64,000 nucleotides of DNA from Asparagopsis taxiformis. Lineage: Eukaryota; Rhodophyta; Florideophyceae; Bonnemaisoniales; Bonnemaisoniaceae. The notes beneath the pieces are model-generated. The model saw only the letters and a program-made list of their open reading frames with translations, did not search any database and had not been told where the DNA came from. Numbering within the stretch: position 1 is the stretch's first letter; the number at the start of each line of letters is the position of its first letter. A program made the translations under genes and the position numbers. Of this stretch, positions 40,382 to 51,443 are shown in pieces. The stretch covers positions 62,001 through 126,000 of the forward strand of contig JALQPE010000069.1 of the NCBI GenBank assembly GCA_030407315.1, read 5' to 3'.

Positions 40382-40755
40382 GCACGCGAGAAAAAATTTG
40401 CACGCGTGTTCATCCAGCAAGGCGTCTGTGCGCACACTGACTGACTTGCACCGATTCCAGCGCTTACTAGGCTACCGTTCCGCAACTATCCGTCCATACC
40501 CGTCTTCACACGGCTGCATGTGCCCAAAATCAAACCGGCTCCCTTTCAGTAACCCCCCGGTTGCTCCACTCCTGCTGTACGCACACACACATTCCTCGAC
40601 TTCATTGCTTGTACCGTCACACCAACCCAACTAGCAATATTACCAGCGCCCGAGTACGCCCCAACCCCTCTCGCGAACATCCTCCTGTTCTCCATAACCA
40701 CCTCTCCCCAGTCTACTCTCACCCACCAGTTTCATCCGGCTCCCAATCCGAAATC

Positions 40756-42147
40756 ATGGGCGACAAGCCGTTACTTGCGAATCGCTATTGCCTCAACCAG
40801 GTCATAGGCGAGGGCGCGTACGGCGTAGTGGCCTCAGCGCAGGACATGGTAACCGGCAATCATGTCGCCGTAAAGCGTATAAAGCACGTTCTGGACACTT
40901 ATCCAATGGCCACTCGTATTCTCCGCGAATTGAAGTTTCTCCGCCTCCTGCGCGGTCACAATAACGTCATCGAAGTGAAGGACATCCTCGTGCCCTCCGA
41001 CCGTGACCGTTTCAACGACACTTTCGTCGTCTTTGAACTCATGCCATGCGATCTTTCTCGCGTCATCCTTTCGTCAGCCCCTCTCAACGCCGCCAACATC
41101 AAGTATCTCATGTTCCAACTCCTGCGCGGCATTCAGTATCTCCACACAGCCGGCGTGCTTCACCGTGATCTCAAGCCCTCCAACATCCTCGTCGACAGTC
41201 GTTGCAGCCTCAAGATCTGTGATTTCGGTCTTGCCCGCGCCGCCTTCCGCGCCGAGAACGATTCCGACCATGTGCTGTGGACCGATTATGTGGCTACCCG
41301 TTGGTACAGAGCGCCCGAGCTCATCATGCCTCAGGCCAATAACTACGGACCTGCGATAGACATCTGGTCCGCCGGCTGCATCTTTGCGGAGATGTTGCTG
41401 CGCAAGCCGCTATTTCCGGGCAATGATGAGCTCGACCAGCTGCGACGCATCACCGAGTTCACTGGAACGCCCAGTTTGGACATCGTGGCAAAGCTACGCA
41501 ATGAAAGAGCGCAAAGTTATCTTCGCAGTCTTGTTCCGAGTCGTCCCGCAGATTTGAATGCCATTTTCCCACCACATTCAGACCCACAGGCTGTGCAGCT
41601 TATTTCCGCTATGCTGGAGTTTGATCCTGAAAAGAGAATTAAGGCCCATAGTGCATTAATGTTTGACTACTTCAAAGAATGGCGCGATCCACTTGGCTTT
41701 GGTCCCCGGCCACATGCACTCTCGGAAGAGGAATTTGATTTTGAGAACAGGCTGGGCATGAACACTCAAGCCGGGTTGGCATACATTCGAAAGGAGCTTC
41801 TCGAGGAGATTCTGTTCTACCATCCGGAAAAGAGAGATGAACTTTATGGCAACGGGTCAAGCTACGAAATGAGTAGTGAGGCAGAGAGCTTTGCAGTAGC
41901 CATGGACCGGCAAAGAAAGGGACAGGCACCAGTCACTTTGGTCAAGTCGATGCCGAAGAATGCGATGAAAAATATTGTCATCTCGCAGACGGAGCGGCGT
42001 ATAGCACTAAGAAAGAAGACGTTGCCTAGCGATGAAATGAACAAGTTATACAACCATAGTATTACCGACAACAACGGCGCTGCCGAGGCTGCTGCAGCCG
42101 CGGCGGCATCTACGAAGCCAAATGACGATGCAAACATGCAGGGTTGA
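40756..42147 (+). CDS. Mitogen-activated protein kinase, TDY type
   Basis: 463 residues. ATG 40756 puts the kinase domain 11 residues from the start; the upstream open frame has no kinase-like sequence. Visible: glycine loop IGEGAYGVV, catalytic lysine in VAVKRI, HRDLKPSN loop, DFGLAR, and an activation loop WTDYVATRWYRAPEL with the dual phosphorylation motif T-D-Y at residues 176-178 (41281-41289). TDY rather than TEY is typical of plant group-D and many algal MAPKs. The MAPK insert and a C-terminal helix (EEEFDFENRLGM) are present. The last ~100 residues are an extension with a poly-Ala run. It acts in a phosphorylation cascade in cytosol and nucleus. No introns. Confidence 0.93.
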   Translation: MGDKPLLANRYCLNQVIGEGAYGVVASAQDMVTGNHVAVKRIKHVLDTYPMATRILRELKFLRLLRGHNNVIEVKDILVPSDRDRFNDTFVVFELMPCDLSRVILSSAPLNAANIKYLMFQLLRGIQYLHTAGVLHRDLKPSNILVDSRCSLKICDFGLARAAFRAENDSDHVLWTDYVATRWYRAPELIMPQANNYGPAIDIWSAGCIFAEMLLRKPLFPGNDELDQLRRITEFTGTPSLDIVAKLRNERAQSYLRSLVPSRPADLNAIFPPHSDPQAVQLISAMLEFDPEKRIKAHSALMFDYFKEWRDPLGFGPRPHALSEEEFDFENRLGMNTQAGLAYIRKELLEEILFYHPEKRDELYGNGSSYEMSSEAESFAVAMDRQRKGQAPVTLVKSMPKNAMKNIVISQTERRIALRKKTLPSDEMNKLYNHSITDNNGAAEAAAAAAASTKPNDDANMQG

Positions 42148-42651
42148 CACAGTTTTGACGGCATAGCGACGTGGCATTTGGTCCGGTGTTGCACGATCAA
42201 TGCACAGCAGGCGCGACATCCGTGCCCGCTGATAGATGCTGTTCAGATTGCACGCTGCGTCAATTGAATCTGCAGGGGAGCAAATCAAGGCAGAGAGTAT
42301 CGCTCGCGTTCGTTGTTTCATTACTGCGTTAAACACACTACCATTAAAATCGTCGATACATCTTGTACATTTTCTATCAACTTGTCTCCAACCTTACTGA
42401 GGAGTCCATATATTACCGACAAGCATCTCGGAGATCAAACGACAGCGTGTAGGGCGCTCAAAATAAAAACTGTCCCGACCGCAATCGCGTGTGCAGCCAA
42501 TTACAACATGGCAGCGTCAACGCACCAGCACGCAACGTACGGAAACAAATGCGAGTCATTGCAGTCCCCCAACTGCACCGACAGTGTTTCCAGCTCATCT
42601 CGAAAATAGCCGCTCGAGAATGTTCAACACTAACAGTAGTTACAAAGCGTA
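42148..42651. other. Convergent intergenic region
   Basis: 500 bases between the stop codons of the MAP kinase and the p27-like gene. No gene or RNA recognised; presumably both 3' ends. Confidence 0.5.
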
Positions 42652-43635
42652 TTAGCAAACTTTTGCACGCGCCGTCCTAACAGCACTAATCGTATTAGCG
42701 GCATCGGTCATAGCTTTGCAAATCGCTGTACAGCTGGACAACTCTGTCGCGTTATCCAAACGATGCCTGAGCCACTTGAGAGTGCTCGCCGCCGCTTTCT
42801 CAGCAAGCCTCAATTCATTATCAACATCAATCTCGGCGTCAGCCAGCGCATCTTCGGTCATTTGAGCGGGTGGCAGTAATGGTGTCTGTTCATGCGTCAT
42901 TCGCAAGGGTCTCATCTGAGGATGAGGCCGGGACTGACGAGCATCTGGACGTCTCTCGTGTGCAGTCATATCATGCTCTGCGCGCAGCACGGTACGATCA
43001 CGTCCGTTTACGACTGCTGACTCGTGATTTGCAATCACGGCAGTATCTCGATTCGCGACGACAGCTGTATCACGGTTGGCAATAGCAGAGGGGTCTGGAC
43101 GGGTTACGGCTCGCTGCGACTGATCGGGAGAAGTCTGCTGCGGGCCGTCTGGTTCGCAGGTGACGCAGAGAAGTTTGCCGGCGGCGTTTCGTAACAGAGG
43201 AGTTGGACAGTGTGGACATGAATTTTGTAGCATAGTCCAGCCCTGGAGGAGTTTCTCGCCCATGGCAGCTGAGGCGGCATCGCGGTCTCGGCGCGGACGG
43301 GCGATTGTCATGACGTTGGATGGGGGATCAGGTTGGGACGGGGAATGGGGTTCGGGATCCGACTCGGAGAGCGGGGTCGAGGTGCCGTTTGGAAGGGGCT
43401 CGGGTGGAGTGGTAGAGGTTCTAACGTCGAGACGACAGTTGGTGCAGACGGTTCTGGAGGCGTCTCTGGATCTGGCGAGTGGCATGCTGCAATTAGGTCG
43501 GGGACAGACGTCGGCGAGCATGGTCCAACCTTCGAGGAGAAGGCGGGAGAGTTGATTGACGCCCTCGGTATTATCAGGCGGAACCGGAGGCGACAGTTGA
43601 GATGAGTCCATGGTTGTGGGGTTGGAGGTAACCAT
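42652..43635 (-). CDS. Autoantigen-p27 family zinc protein with two domains
   Basis: 327 residues from ATG 43635. Two copies of the Sjogren/scleroderma autoantigen-1 (ZNRD2) zinc domain are visible: residues ~33-70 (LLEGWTMLADVCP ... CSMPL ... VCTNC) and ~128-165 (LLQGWTMLQNSCPHC ... LLCVTC). Each has the GWTML helix and two CxxC-like pairs that bind zinc. Between them is a Pro/Ser-rich linker; after them disordered sequence and a C-terminal helix (residues ~265-325). Function in the family is poorly known; human ZNRD2 has been linked to telomere and mitotic factors. Divergent from the next gene, sharing 660 bases of upstream DNA. Confidence 0.8.
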   Translation of the reverse strand: MVTSNPTTMDSSQLSPPVPPDNTEGVNQLSRLLLEGWTMLADVCPRPNCSMPLARSRDASRTVCTNCRLDVRTSTTPPEPLPNGTSTPLSESDPEPHSPSQPDPPSNVMTIARPRRDRDAASAAMGEKLLQGWTMLQNSCPHCPTPLLRNAAGKLLCVTCEPDGPQQTSPDQSQRAVTRPDPSAIANRDTAVVANRDTAVIANHESAVVNGRDRTVLRAEHDMTAHERRPDARQSRPHPQMRPLRMTHEQTPLLPPAQMTEDALADAEIDVDNELRLAEKAAASTLKWLRHRLDNATELSSCTAICKAMTDAANTISAVRTARAKVC

Positions 43636-44297
43636 GGTGATGGTCGGTGCGGTGCGGTGGGCCGACGCGGACGGGAGTGAAGGTTAATTATCCGCGTGGG
43701 GGAGGAAAGTTGGAGGGGAGTGTAAGCGTGTGGAATTACAGTGGGTCTAGCACCCTTGGTGAAGGGAAATGCCGCGTGCACGGGGTGGGCCCCACGTATT
43801 GGGCTACTATGGGATCTAGAAAAGTGACAACGTGACGAGATTGTGACGGGATTACGTGTACAGTATAATGTGTGCAGCAGAGTTAATATCTGGGACATGG
43901 TGTGTATTGCGATTTGCTTCCATTGATTGTGCCATTCCCTGGTTCAAGTTTACATTGGCTGTATTATTGACACAAATTATGCAGCAGCTCGCGTAACACA
44001 ATGCGTCAAACCAAAGCCAAATGCACGCAGACGCCCATTCAGCCGCTGCGCTCTTGTGCGCGCCGCCCCATCTGTCACGTTTTGACACCGCGTCCCGTAG
44101 ATAACATAACTCCACCATTGCGTCTAACGACTCCAACGCATCTCACTTGCTGCATCTATTCGCACCACCCATCCTGACAGCAGCAGCGGCGGCACACTCA
44201 ACTAGACAATCGTTCCCCGCTAGCTAGCCACCACCGCCGCCGCCACCACCGCCACCGCGCTCATTCATTGCCCGCCGTTCCGCCGCGATCCACCGCC
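43636..44297. promoter_or_regulatory. Divergent promoter region
   Basis: 660 bases between two outward-facing starts. No TATA box stands out. A CCACCG/CCGCCG triplet repeat at 44228-44257 lies in the presumed 5' leader of the right-hand gene. Confidence 0.45.
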
Positions 44298-44747
44298 ATG
44301 GGCTGCATTCAAGCCAAGCAAGCGCCGACCAAGCGCGTGGGCGAACTCGAGGAGGAGCGCGCCATCCAACAACTCGCGCAACAAAAAGCCAACGCGTCTG
44401 GCGCAACGGACACCGATCCAAAATCGCCACCGCGCGACACCGCCGTGCTACGCAAGGCCGGCGCATTCGACAAACTGCACGAAGACGCGCTACGCGCCCC
44501 CGAACTGCAGCGCGACGTGCACGTCACAGTCGGCCAGCACAGTCAGCGGCTGTTGCAAGGCTTTGAACAGAAGGAGGCCGAGGCGCGTGCCATGCCGCAA
44601 CTTGTCAAGGTCGAACGCGCGGTGAGTACGCGTCTGATGGAGACACTGGCCGAGCTGGAGGCCAATGACGCGCGCGCCGCAGCAGAGCCCAAGCTGGAGA
44701 AAACGTTTATGGAGAAGGAGAGGGAAAGGCTGTCGACAGTTGTTTGA
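44298..44747 (+). CDS. Probable lipid-anchored small protein (MGC start)
   Basis: 149 residues. ATG 44298 is preferred over the upstream open frame because it yields MGCIQAKQ, where Gly2 suits N-myristoylation and Cys3 palmitoylation. The rest is charged and helical without membrane segments: an early EEERAIQQLAQQKA helix and a long C-terminal helical region rich in Glu/Ala (MPQLVKVERAVSTRLMETLAELEAN). This suggests a membrane-attached coiled-coil protein, such as a BORC- or Ragulator-like subunit, but I cannot name a family. No introns. Confidence 0.7.
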   Translation: MGCIQAKQAPTKRVGELEEERAIQQLAQQKANASGATDTDPKSPPRDTAVLRKAGAFDKLHEDALRAPELQRDVHVTVGQHSQRLLQGFEQKEAEARAMPQLVKVERAVSTRLMETLAELEANDARAAAEPKLEKTFMEKERERLSTVV

Positions 44748-46335
44748 GCATGTGTGCGTGTATAGTGGAGCTAGGTTGTGGTTAATATGCTTTTTCCGAG
44801 TAGGTTGGTTGTAGGATTTTAGAGTTTGGTAACACAATTTCTGTTTTCGTGCACCCGGCACCGCTCTTCTACCGACTGATACTGCCTCGTATTGATGTTT
44901 GAGCGTAGACGGCGTACGGCGATTGTAACTCGCTGTGCTTTGCTCTGCACGCTGCGTTGAGCGACGGCACGCACGCGTTGCACCCGTAAAACTTTGTCCA
45001 ACACACAAGACGCAAATTGTATCTACTGTGCTGCGCAGCGCAGCGCTTTGCTGTGTTTGCGGCCCACTGGATGCATGCTGCAAAGTCGTTTTTGTGAATT
45101 GTTGCCCTCTCACGTTTAGCATGCAGGCCACATGTCCACCTGTATTGTGCTGTAATTTCCATATACATCCATATATTGGTCCAATCATCTCTCATCTTTT
45201 CTCTTTCATAAATTCGTCATCTTTTCGTGTGCTCGGTAGCCTTTCGGTAGCCTCCTCCGTAGCCTCCTGCCATCGTCTAAATTTAGAAGCGCATCTTCTT
45301 GTCAACTATTGGAAACCCGTCCTCTCCTTGCAATCCTTGCGAAATGTCTTGGTCTCTTCTTTGTGCTTTTCCACGTTTCCCTGTGCGGTGCCATGCCGTG
45401 CGATTGCCGAATAAATACAAACGCTTCTATTGCATCCCTCCAAGCACGTGTCACATCCCCATCAATCACCAATTGGTTATGGGAATCAGCAGGCATTGCA
45501 CAAGGAAACGACGTTGGAGATTGTGCGGTGGAAATCGCTTGCACACCACAGGTGCTCGAGGAGGAGCGATAGTACATAGCATGTGAACGGCTCGATGGCT
45601 GAGGAGGAATAGTCGTAAGGCATGGAGTGAGAAGGTAACATAATTCCGTAACGGGTGGGTCACCGCTCTGCTTACATACGTCATACGGATATAAAACAGT
45701 GGGGGAGAGATCTTGAATAGCTGATGGCGCAAAACACCGTCGTACGGCAGCCGCATTGTAACCCAGCAGACTTGAAAAGTAGAAGAAAAAACAATGCGTC
45801 CAGCTGCTCGCCTATTGGCGGGAAAAATGAAAATTTCAAATGAAACCTGCAAGCTGCTCATCACACCATCTGCAAGCCACGTGCCTGATAGCTGATCGAT
45901 TTTTAAATCGGCTCGTCTATTTCATTTAAAATTTCAGCACAACCATAAAAGACCATCATCCAATAGGTACCTCACCGCCGACGTTTTGAAATTTCAAATT
46001 GAAACTCACACTCGGCACGCACCCCGTATTCTTTACGCCATGCCTGTCCCTGCCACTCCCCATCCAGCGCTCCCAACGATCGCTTTCGCGCTGCCTTTCC
46101 ATGCAGTCCATCCGCACTCTTCGACGCCACCAAATCATTGATTCCCACCCCAACCGTTCACCGCCGACCCAACCCGACACCAGCCAGCTGTCGGTACCGA
46201 CGCCCGTCCTTCCCCTCTCAGCTTATTCAACTCACGCAGCTCCCTCCGCAGTATGCATGCTTAATCGCACTACATAACCGATTTCACACGCTTTCTACAC
46301 GTTCGACCACACTCTCGCATTCATCCCCACAGAGT
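44748..46335. other. No gene recognised
   Basis: About 1.6 kb. Several short frames exist on both strands, none with an ATG plus protein-like sequence. Bases 45228-45265 hold a small TCGGTAGCC/CCGTAGCCTCC repeat. The right part should contain the MYB promoter. Confidence 0.45.
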
Positions 46336-49260
46336 ATGGAAAGCGCTTCAACCCCGACCATTGGAGCTGACCATTCAGATTGTCCAGAAGATTCACAACT
46401 GTCCAATGCACAATTTACCCATCCCCTCCAATCCTCGGCAATCCAAACTCCGATCGATCTGTCCATTCCATCATCAGTCCCGCTCTCGTCCTCCCAACCG
46501 CTCAATTTCAATACCTCTTTCAATCTCCCAGTGCACATGAATCTCTCCTCGAATTATATGTATCTTCCGGACGAAATTTATCCAAAGGACGAGTCCGTTC
46601 CCTCCCAGCAAGTATCACGCGAGGTCGATGCATTGGTCGTTTCCCCATCTAAATTGCTTCAGCCACAGATGCGTCTGCAACAGCAGCAACAGATTCTCTC
46701 TCAAAATTTTCAAGCCGCTTTGCAACAGCCCTTTCAACCTCAGAGCGAAACTGTTCTCCCGTCTAATTTTAACGAACAACTATTCGCACTACGACGCCAA
46801 CGTCTGCAGGAGGCTCGTCTCGCGCCCTCAACCTCGCGCCCCGTTCAAATTCTCCCTAATCAGCCTGCAACCGAGCCCGTTACGCGCGTTGCCGCTTCAC
46901 ACGTTCGAAAACCGCGTCCGACAAAGTCCAAGGCCAGACCCCAACGTACTGTTTCCACTGCCGAGGCCGTGCGAATGGTCGCTCAGATGGACCGCCCACC
47001 CACCCGTAGATCTTCCAAGGGTGGCTGGACCAGGGATGAGGACGATATGCTGCGCGTAGTAGTCATGGAGCATAATGAAAAAAATTGGAAGAACATTGCT
47101 AAATCGCTCAACTCTTCTTTTCCGGGCAGCAGTAGAAACGATGTGCAATGTCTTCATCGCTGGCAAAAAGTGCTCCAACCTGGACTCAAGAAGGGGCCAT
47201 GGACTCAGTATGAAGATGAAACCATTACTAGATTGGTCGCAGAACTTGGTGCCAACAAATGGAGCCTAATTGCCAAGCAGTTACCTGGTCGCATTGGTAA
47301 GCAGTGTAGGGAACGGTGGTTTAATCACCTCAATCCAGAAATTAATAAGGATCCTTGGACTGAGGAGGAGGAACGAATCTTGCGAGAGGCTCACCAGAAA
47401 ATTGGCAACAAATGGGCGTTGATTGCGAAATATCTTCCCGGTCGAACTGACAATGCCATTAAGAACCACTACAACGCAACTCAGAGGAGAGCAGCCACTC
47501 GGAAGCAAGGGAAGAAGGCAAAGGCCAGAATAATTCACTCGTCTGCCTCCGGTGCTTGCGATACTACTAGTTCGGCTTCGACTGGAGTGGAGAAGGAGAA
47601 CTCTCGAGCAAATGCATCTAGAACGGAGAGTCTCGCTCCGCGACCGTCCGCTACAGATTCTAAGTCACCATCGCTGCACTCTAATACTCTTCTGACCGAG
47701 TCTGTTCATAGTGGCAAAACAACTTCCTATTCTAAGGAAGATGAAGATATGCCGCCGCCACCAGTGCCAGTCAAAGTATTCTCTGATATTACGAACAAAG
47801 CAACCAAGCAAGGGAAGTATGTATCTGTCAAGAAAAGACCGCAAGGTCCGCTGTCACGAAGCGAAGACACCTGTAAAAAGGTGAAGACATCGAATCGGTC
47901 GAGTAAGGACTCGAAATCTGAAACGAGCTCCCGCAGCTCTTTACCCAGAGACCTGGGCAATTTGAAGGAGGAAGAGGTGAACGAATCTTGTAACCTGTCT
48001 AGCCACGAGAGAAGTCCAGAGAGAATGGCATGTGAAAGCAGGAAATGTAACAGCGACGGCGTGGAGACAAGTATTGACCTTGTAGCGGAAAATCACAACC
48101 GACTTTCAATGGCGGACTCGGTGGGGGGCATCCCTCCTCCAAAATTGGACAGCAGTTCTTCTGAAGATCGGTTTGACTTTCAGTTACAGGTTTTGCAACA
48201 TATCGATAGTGATAAGATGGATGAGAGGTCGAAATCGGAACCATCATCCTCCAAAAATCAGCAAACCAATCGACAAAAGAAGGCTAGTACGCCAAATTCT
48301 ACATCCAAGGAAGGCAATGAGACTGGAGAAAGTAAGACACCAGGAGGCGAAAGTGACAAAAACGTGTTGTTACATACGGACTTTGGTAGCACACTTCTCG
48401 TCCACACGGAAGGCAACAAATTGGCCTCCCCCACCACAACCACAAGGCCAAACAGGAATATTCTGCCGTTCTCTACACCACCGCGAGACTCACTTTTCTC
48501 TGGGATTCGGGATCCAATGCTCAGTACCGCCGAGAGCCCATCAGGGGGTTTCTTGTTACGGCCTATGAACCTTGAAGGCACTCCCGGTCTTCTTGGTATC
48601 ACGCCTCTTGGCAAGTCGCCAGCATCTATGTTTCTGAATTCATCCCCTAACAGGAGTGGGGGAGGTTCTGTGGTGAATGGGGGATTCCCCTGTCGATCTG
48701 GTGGGTTGTTTACGCCTGGTGGACTTTTCGGATCAACTCCGGGTAACCGAAGCCGATTTATGGCTGGTAGTCTTCCGTCGCCGTTCGATTCATCAAAGAA
48801 CCATGGATTCTCCGGATCTGGAATCACTCCTACGAAACTCGGTGCGGGTCCAAGTGGTCGTGACCTGTTGCCTCCTCTTTTCTCCCCTCCCGCTTCAGAT
48901 GCAAAGTCAAGAATAGGATTGCTTTCTCAGGATGCTAAAGAGGGCCGTGACATTCTCGACGGGAAAACGGGGAGATCTAACGGAGACAGCGAGCTGAGGA
49001 TACGAGGTATTGGGTTGACGCCAGCGGAAGGCAGAAGCCGTCTCTCCGATGATTTAGGTGGTGCTGTATGCACGCCAAGAAGACTAAAATCACCTTCAAC
49101 ACCACGGCAGTTGTTCTGGTCTACTCCACAACAGCCGATGGGCGGCAGTGAGAGTGGACGCCGTGACGGCGCATTCAGCAGGGGCATTGTGCCAAGTGGG
49201 GATGCCATCAACTCGATTGACCAGTTTCTTGCTCCTACGCCCGACTCAAGGAGGAAGTAG
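46336..49260 (+). CDS. Three-repeat MYB transcription factor (MYB3R-like)
   Basis: 974 residues from ATG 46336, the first ATG in a longer open frame. Residues ~229-390 hold three MYB repeats: R1 [13 protein letters not shown]2 [16 protein letters not shown] with [13 protein letters not shown], and R3 [13 protein letters not shown] with [14 protein letters not shown]2 and R3 have the regularly spaced tryptophans that read DNA. The N-terminus is Gln/Pro/Ser-rich. The 580-residue C-terminal part is disordered with Ser/Pro motifs that may be CDK sites. In plants and animals such proteins (c-Myb, MYB3R) control G2/M cell-cycle genes, in plants through MSA elements. Single exon, nuclear. Confidence 0.92.
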   Translation: MESASTPTIGADHSDCPEDSQLSNAQFTHPLQSSAIQTPIDLSIPSSVPLSSSQPLNFNTSFNLPVHMNLSSNYMYLPDEIYPKDESVPSQQVSREVDALVVSPSKLLQPQMRLQQQQQILSQNFQAALQQPFQPQSETVLPSNFNEQLFALRRQRLQEARLAPSTSRPVQILPNQPATEPVTRVAASHVRKPRPTKSKARPQRTVSTAEAVRMVAQMDRPPTRRSSKGGWTRDEDDMLRVVVMEHNEKNWKNIAKSLNSSFPGSSRNDVQCLHRWQKVLQPGLKKGPWTQYEDETITRLVAELGANKWSLIAKQLPGRIGKQCRERWFNHLNPEINKDPWTEEEERILREAHQKIGNKWALIAKYLPGRTDNAIKNHYNATQRRAATRKQGKKAKARIIHSSASGACDTTSSASTGVEKENSRANASRTESLAPRPSATDSKSPSLHSNTLLTESVHSGKTTSYSKEDEDMPPPPVPVKVFSDITNKATKQGKYVSVKKRPQGPLSRSEDTCKKVKTSNRSSKDSKSETSSRSSLPRDLGNLKEEEVNESCNLSSHERSPERMACESRKCNSDGVETSIDLVAENHNRLSMADSVGGIPPPKLDSSSSEDRFDFQLQVLQHIDSDKMDERSKSEPSSSKNQQTNRQKKASTPNSTSKEGNETGESKTPGGESDKNVLLHTDFGSTLLVHTEGNKLASPTTTTRPNRNILPFSTPPRDSLFSGIRDPMLSTAESPSGGFLLRPMNLEGTPGLLGITPLGKSPASMFLNSSPNRSGGGSVVNGGFPCRSGGLFTPGGLFGSTPGNRSRFMAGSLPSPFDSSKNHGFSGSGITPTKLGAGPSGRDLLPPLFSPPASDAKSRIGLLSQDAKEGRDILDGKTGRSNGDSELRIRGIGLTPAEGRSRLSDDLGGAVCTPRRLKSPSTPRQLFWSTPQQPMGGSESGRRDGAFSRGIVPSGDAINSIDQFLAPTPDSRRK

Positions 49261-49574
49261 GATACGCTCTGTTGAGGGTATACAGGGACTTAGATTTGTA
49301 GAGAAGTACTTGTGTATAAAGAAAGATATTTTGTAGTAGCAACCGAAGTGTGTCACAGTACACATGCTCTGGACCTTCAGGGTCGTCTGAAATAAAAGAT
49401 ATGTGTCAATGAGGAGCCTTTTGACGTCTTTGAAAACACTGGATAGCACAGATGTTCCCAATCCCAAGATGATGCAATGGCGTTGTTGATTTACTTAACA
49501 ACGCTCCAATGTTAGTACAGTACATTATAGATTAGCGTAAGTACAAGTTCCCTTGGAGGGATACAATGCCGCAA

Positions 49575-51172
49575 CTAGAAAAGCCTTTCCCCAGTTCCAA
49601 ACGCATTGAATACGGCAGTACCTAACAAGTAGAAAAATATCGCGATGCCAAAGACATATGACCAGGAGCTGGTTGCGTCGAGGATGAATCCAGTAAGCGC
49701 CACTCCTACAATGCCTGGTATAGCTGCTGCTGTGTTGCTGATTCCCAGGAGGATGCCAGAATATTCGGGTCCAATATCTTGATGGTTGGAGTATACACCG
49801 CTTTGTGAGAATGAGCCGAGAGCGAGCGCAGCAGTCATGTAGGTGACTGCAAGTGAGGGTTCATGGGTAACGGAGACAAGTCCTAAGAATAATGCAGGAC
49901 CGAGAAATCCAATCGATTGCATGATCTTTCGGACATGGGTAGTGGACACACCACGTGCTAACATTGTATCTGCAATCACACCACCAGCGTTTGACGAGAG
50001 AAACATAGCCAACCACGGGACAATGGACAGAAACGAGGACGCTGCCAAGTCGAAACCGAGCTCCTGGTTGAAGTAAGTCGGCAACCATGACAACAATACA
50101 AAGTAACCTTTCGGACAGAGCAGAAGAATAAATGAGGTCAGAATACATAGTTTGCAGTGGTGCAGCATTGAAATATTGGGCATAGATACGAACCCCATGT
50201 AACGCAAAAGTGAGCAATAATGATAGCCCATGTAGCCTTCTCACTCAAAAGTAGTTTCCAGGGAACACCGTCCAGTCCAATTTTCTTCTTAGTGCTGATT
50301 GAGCGATTGGCGTAAATGTACTCTTTCTCCTTCTCAGAGATTGTGGCCGACTGCTCTGGCGTTGACTCTGTGAGGAATTGCCATGCTGCCCACCAGAAAA
50401 TCCCGAGAGCTCCGAAGAAGTAAAAGACACTTTGCCATCCAAACTGCACAATGAGTGTCGGACACATCAACAACCCTATCACAGAACCGAGGTACATTCC
50501 GCTATAGGTAAGAGAAAGAGAACGGGATCGTTCTGATTCGGGTACCCATTTAGATATTATGTTATTCATGGCTGGCATTGCAACACCTTCTCCCACACCC
50601 AGCAACGCTCTTGCCGCGAGTAGAACACCGAGACTCGTCGACGCCGCTATGGGAGTGAGCATGGTCATAATGGACCACATCACGACGCCGCACGCAAGCA
50701 CTTGCTTCCCGCCAAACTTATCTGCGAGATACCCGCCAGGGATTTGGGTGAGAACATAGCCCCAAAAAAACGCCGACTGCACAATTCCCACAGTGGTCTG
50801 CGACCATCCATAGTATTTGGCCATGGGCAAAATGGCGACGGAGATATTAATGCGATCACAATTGCAAATGACAAACGACAAGAAACAGAGGATCACGACG
50901 CGAACACGGTGCGGCCATTGCAGAGGATTGACGAGACGCGACAATTCTCGCAGAGAAGATTTGCGGGAAGGAACGAGATGGGGATCCGGATCCGACGACT
51001 CATTGCGTAATGTCGCGGAGAGCTTGCGCAATGGCGCGGGACGTGAGTGACGAACAGGAAGTACTGGTGTTGAAGTCGAACGCAGGAAATGGCGCGACGC
51101 TACAAAGCTGGAAATGAAAGCGGTGCGAGGGCGACGATAAATTTGGAAGGCCACGACCATCGTTCTTGACAC
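49575..51172 (-). CDS. PHT4/SLC17-like anion transporter with one intron
   Basis: Two frames join across an 86-nt intron (50193 to 50108): exon 1 is 51172-50194 and exon 2 is 50107-49575. The splice makes THE junction W-G-Y-F-V-L-L-S-W-L-P, matching the conserved helix-7 region of the family; 503 residues. The first ~65 residues are basic and Ser/Arg-rich, likely a plastid transit peptide. Twelve membrane helices are expected; seen are CDRINISVAI (helix 1), GYVLTQIPGGYLADKFGGK and RALLGVGEGVAMP. These mark the SLC17/PHT4 branch of the major facilitator superfamily, moving phosphate or other anions such as ascorbate, probably in the chloroplast envelope. Divergent from the pfkB gene with 271 bases between starts. 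Confidence 0.9.
50108..50193 (-). other. Spliceosomal intron, 86 nt
   Basis: On the minus strand it starts GTTCGT and ends CCGAAAG, with a CTGAC branch-like site followed by a pyrimidine-rich stretch. Removing it restores the transporter frame. Confidence 0.85.
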
Positions 51173-51342
51173 TGAAACACCAGCGGTATAAATCAGCGGC
51201 TCGTGAGGTGCAGTGGTACCTTGCGATGGTTACGTTGTAAAATTTGCGGTTTATTCGGTATTTCCATTCTTGTTGATGTAGGAGCTCACGTTGTGGTGCA
51301 AGAGATTATCTTCTCGTATCCAATCTTGTACTGACTAGTTCA

Positions 51343-51348
51343 TATATA
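51343..51348. promoter_or_regulatory. Shared TATA-like box
   Basis: TATATA, symmetric, lies about 100 bases before the pfkB ATG (51444) and 170 bases before the transporter ATG (51172, other strand). Confidence 0.45.
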
Positions 51349-51443
51349 GCGCGCTCTAATATCCAATTGGCTTCCATCAACGTTTAAACACTGTTACCTA
51401 CTTCGTAACACCATTCCGTCAGTGATTCGCATCGCCGAACACC

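Noticed and set aside
45309..45572. Possible secreted peptide with a signal-like hydrophobic start
   Set aside because: The hydrophobic start has no ATG (TTG only), and the rest lacks a family.
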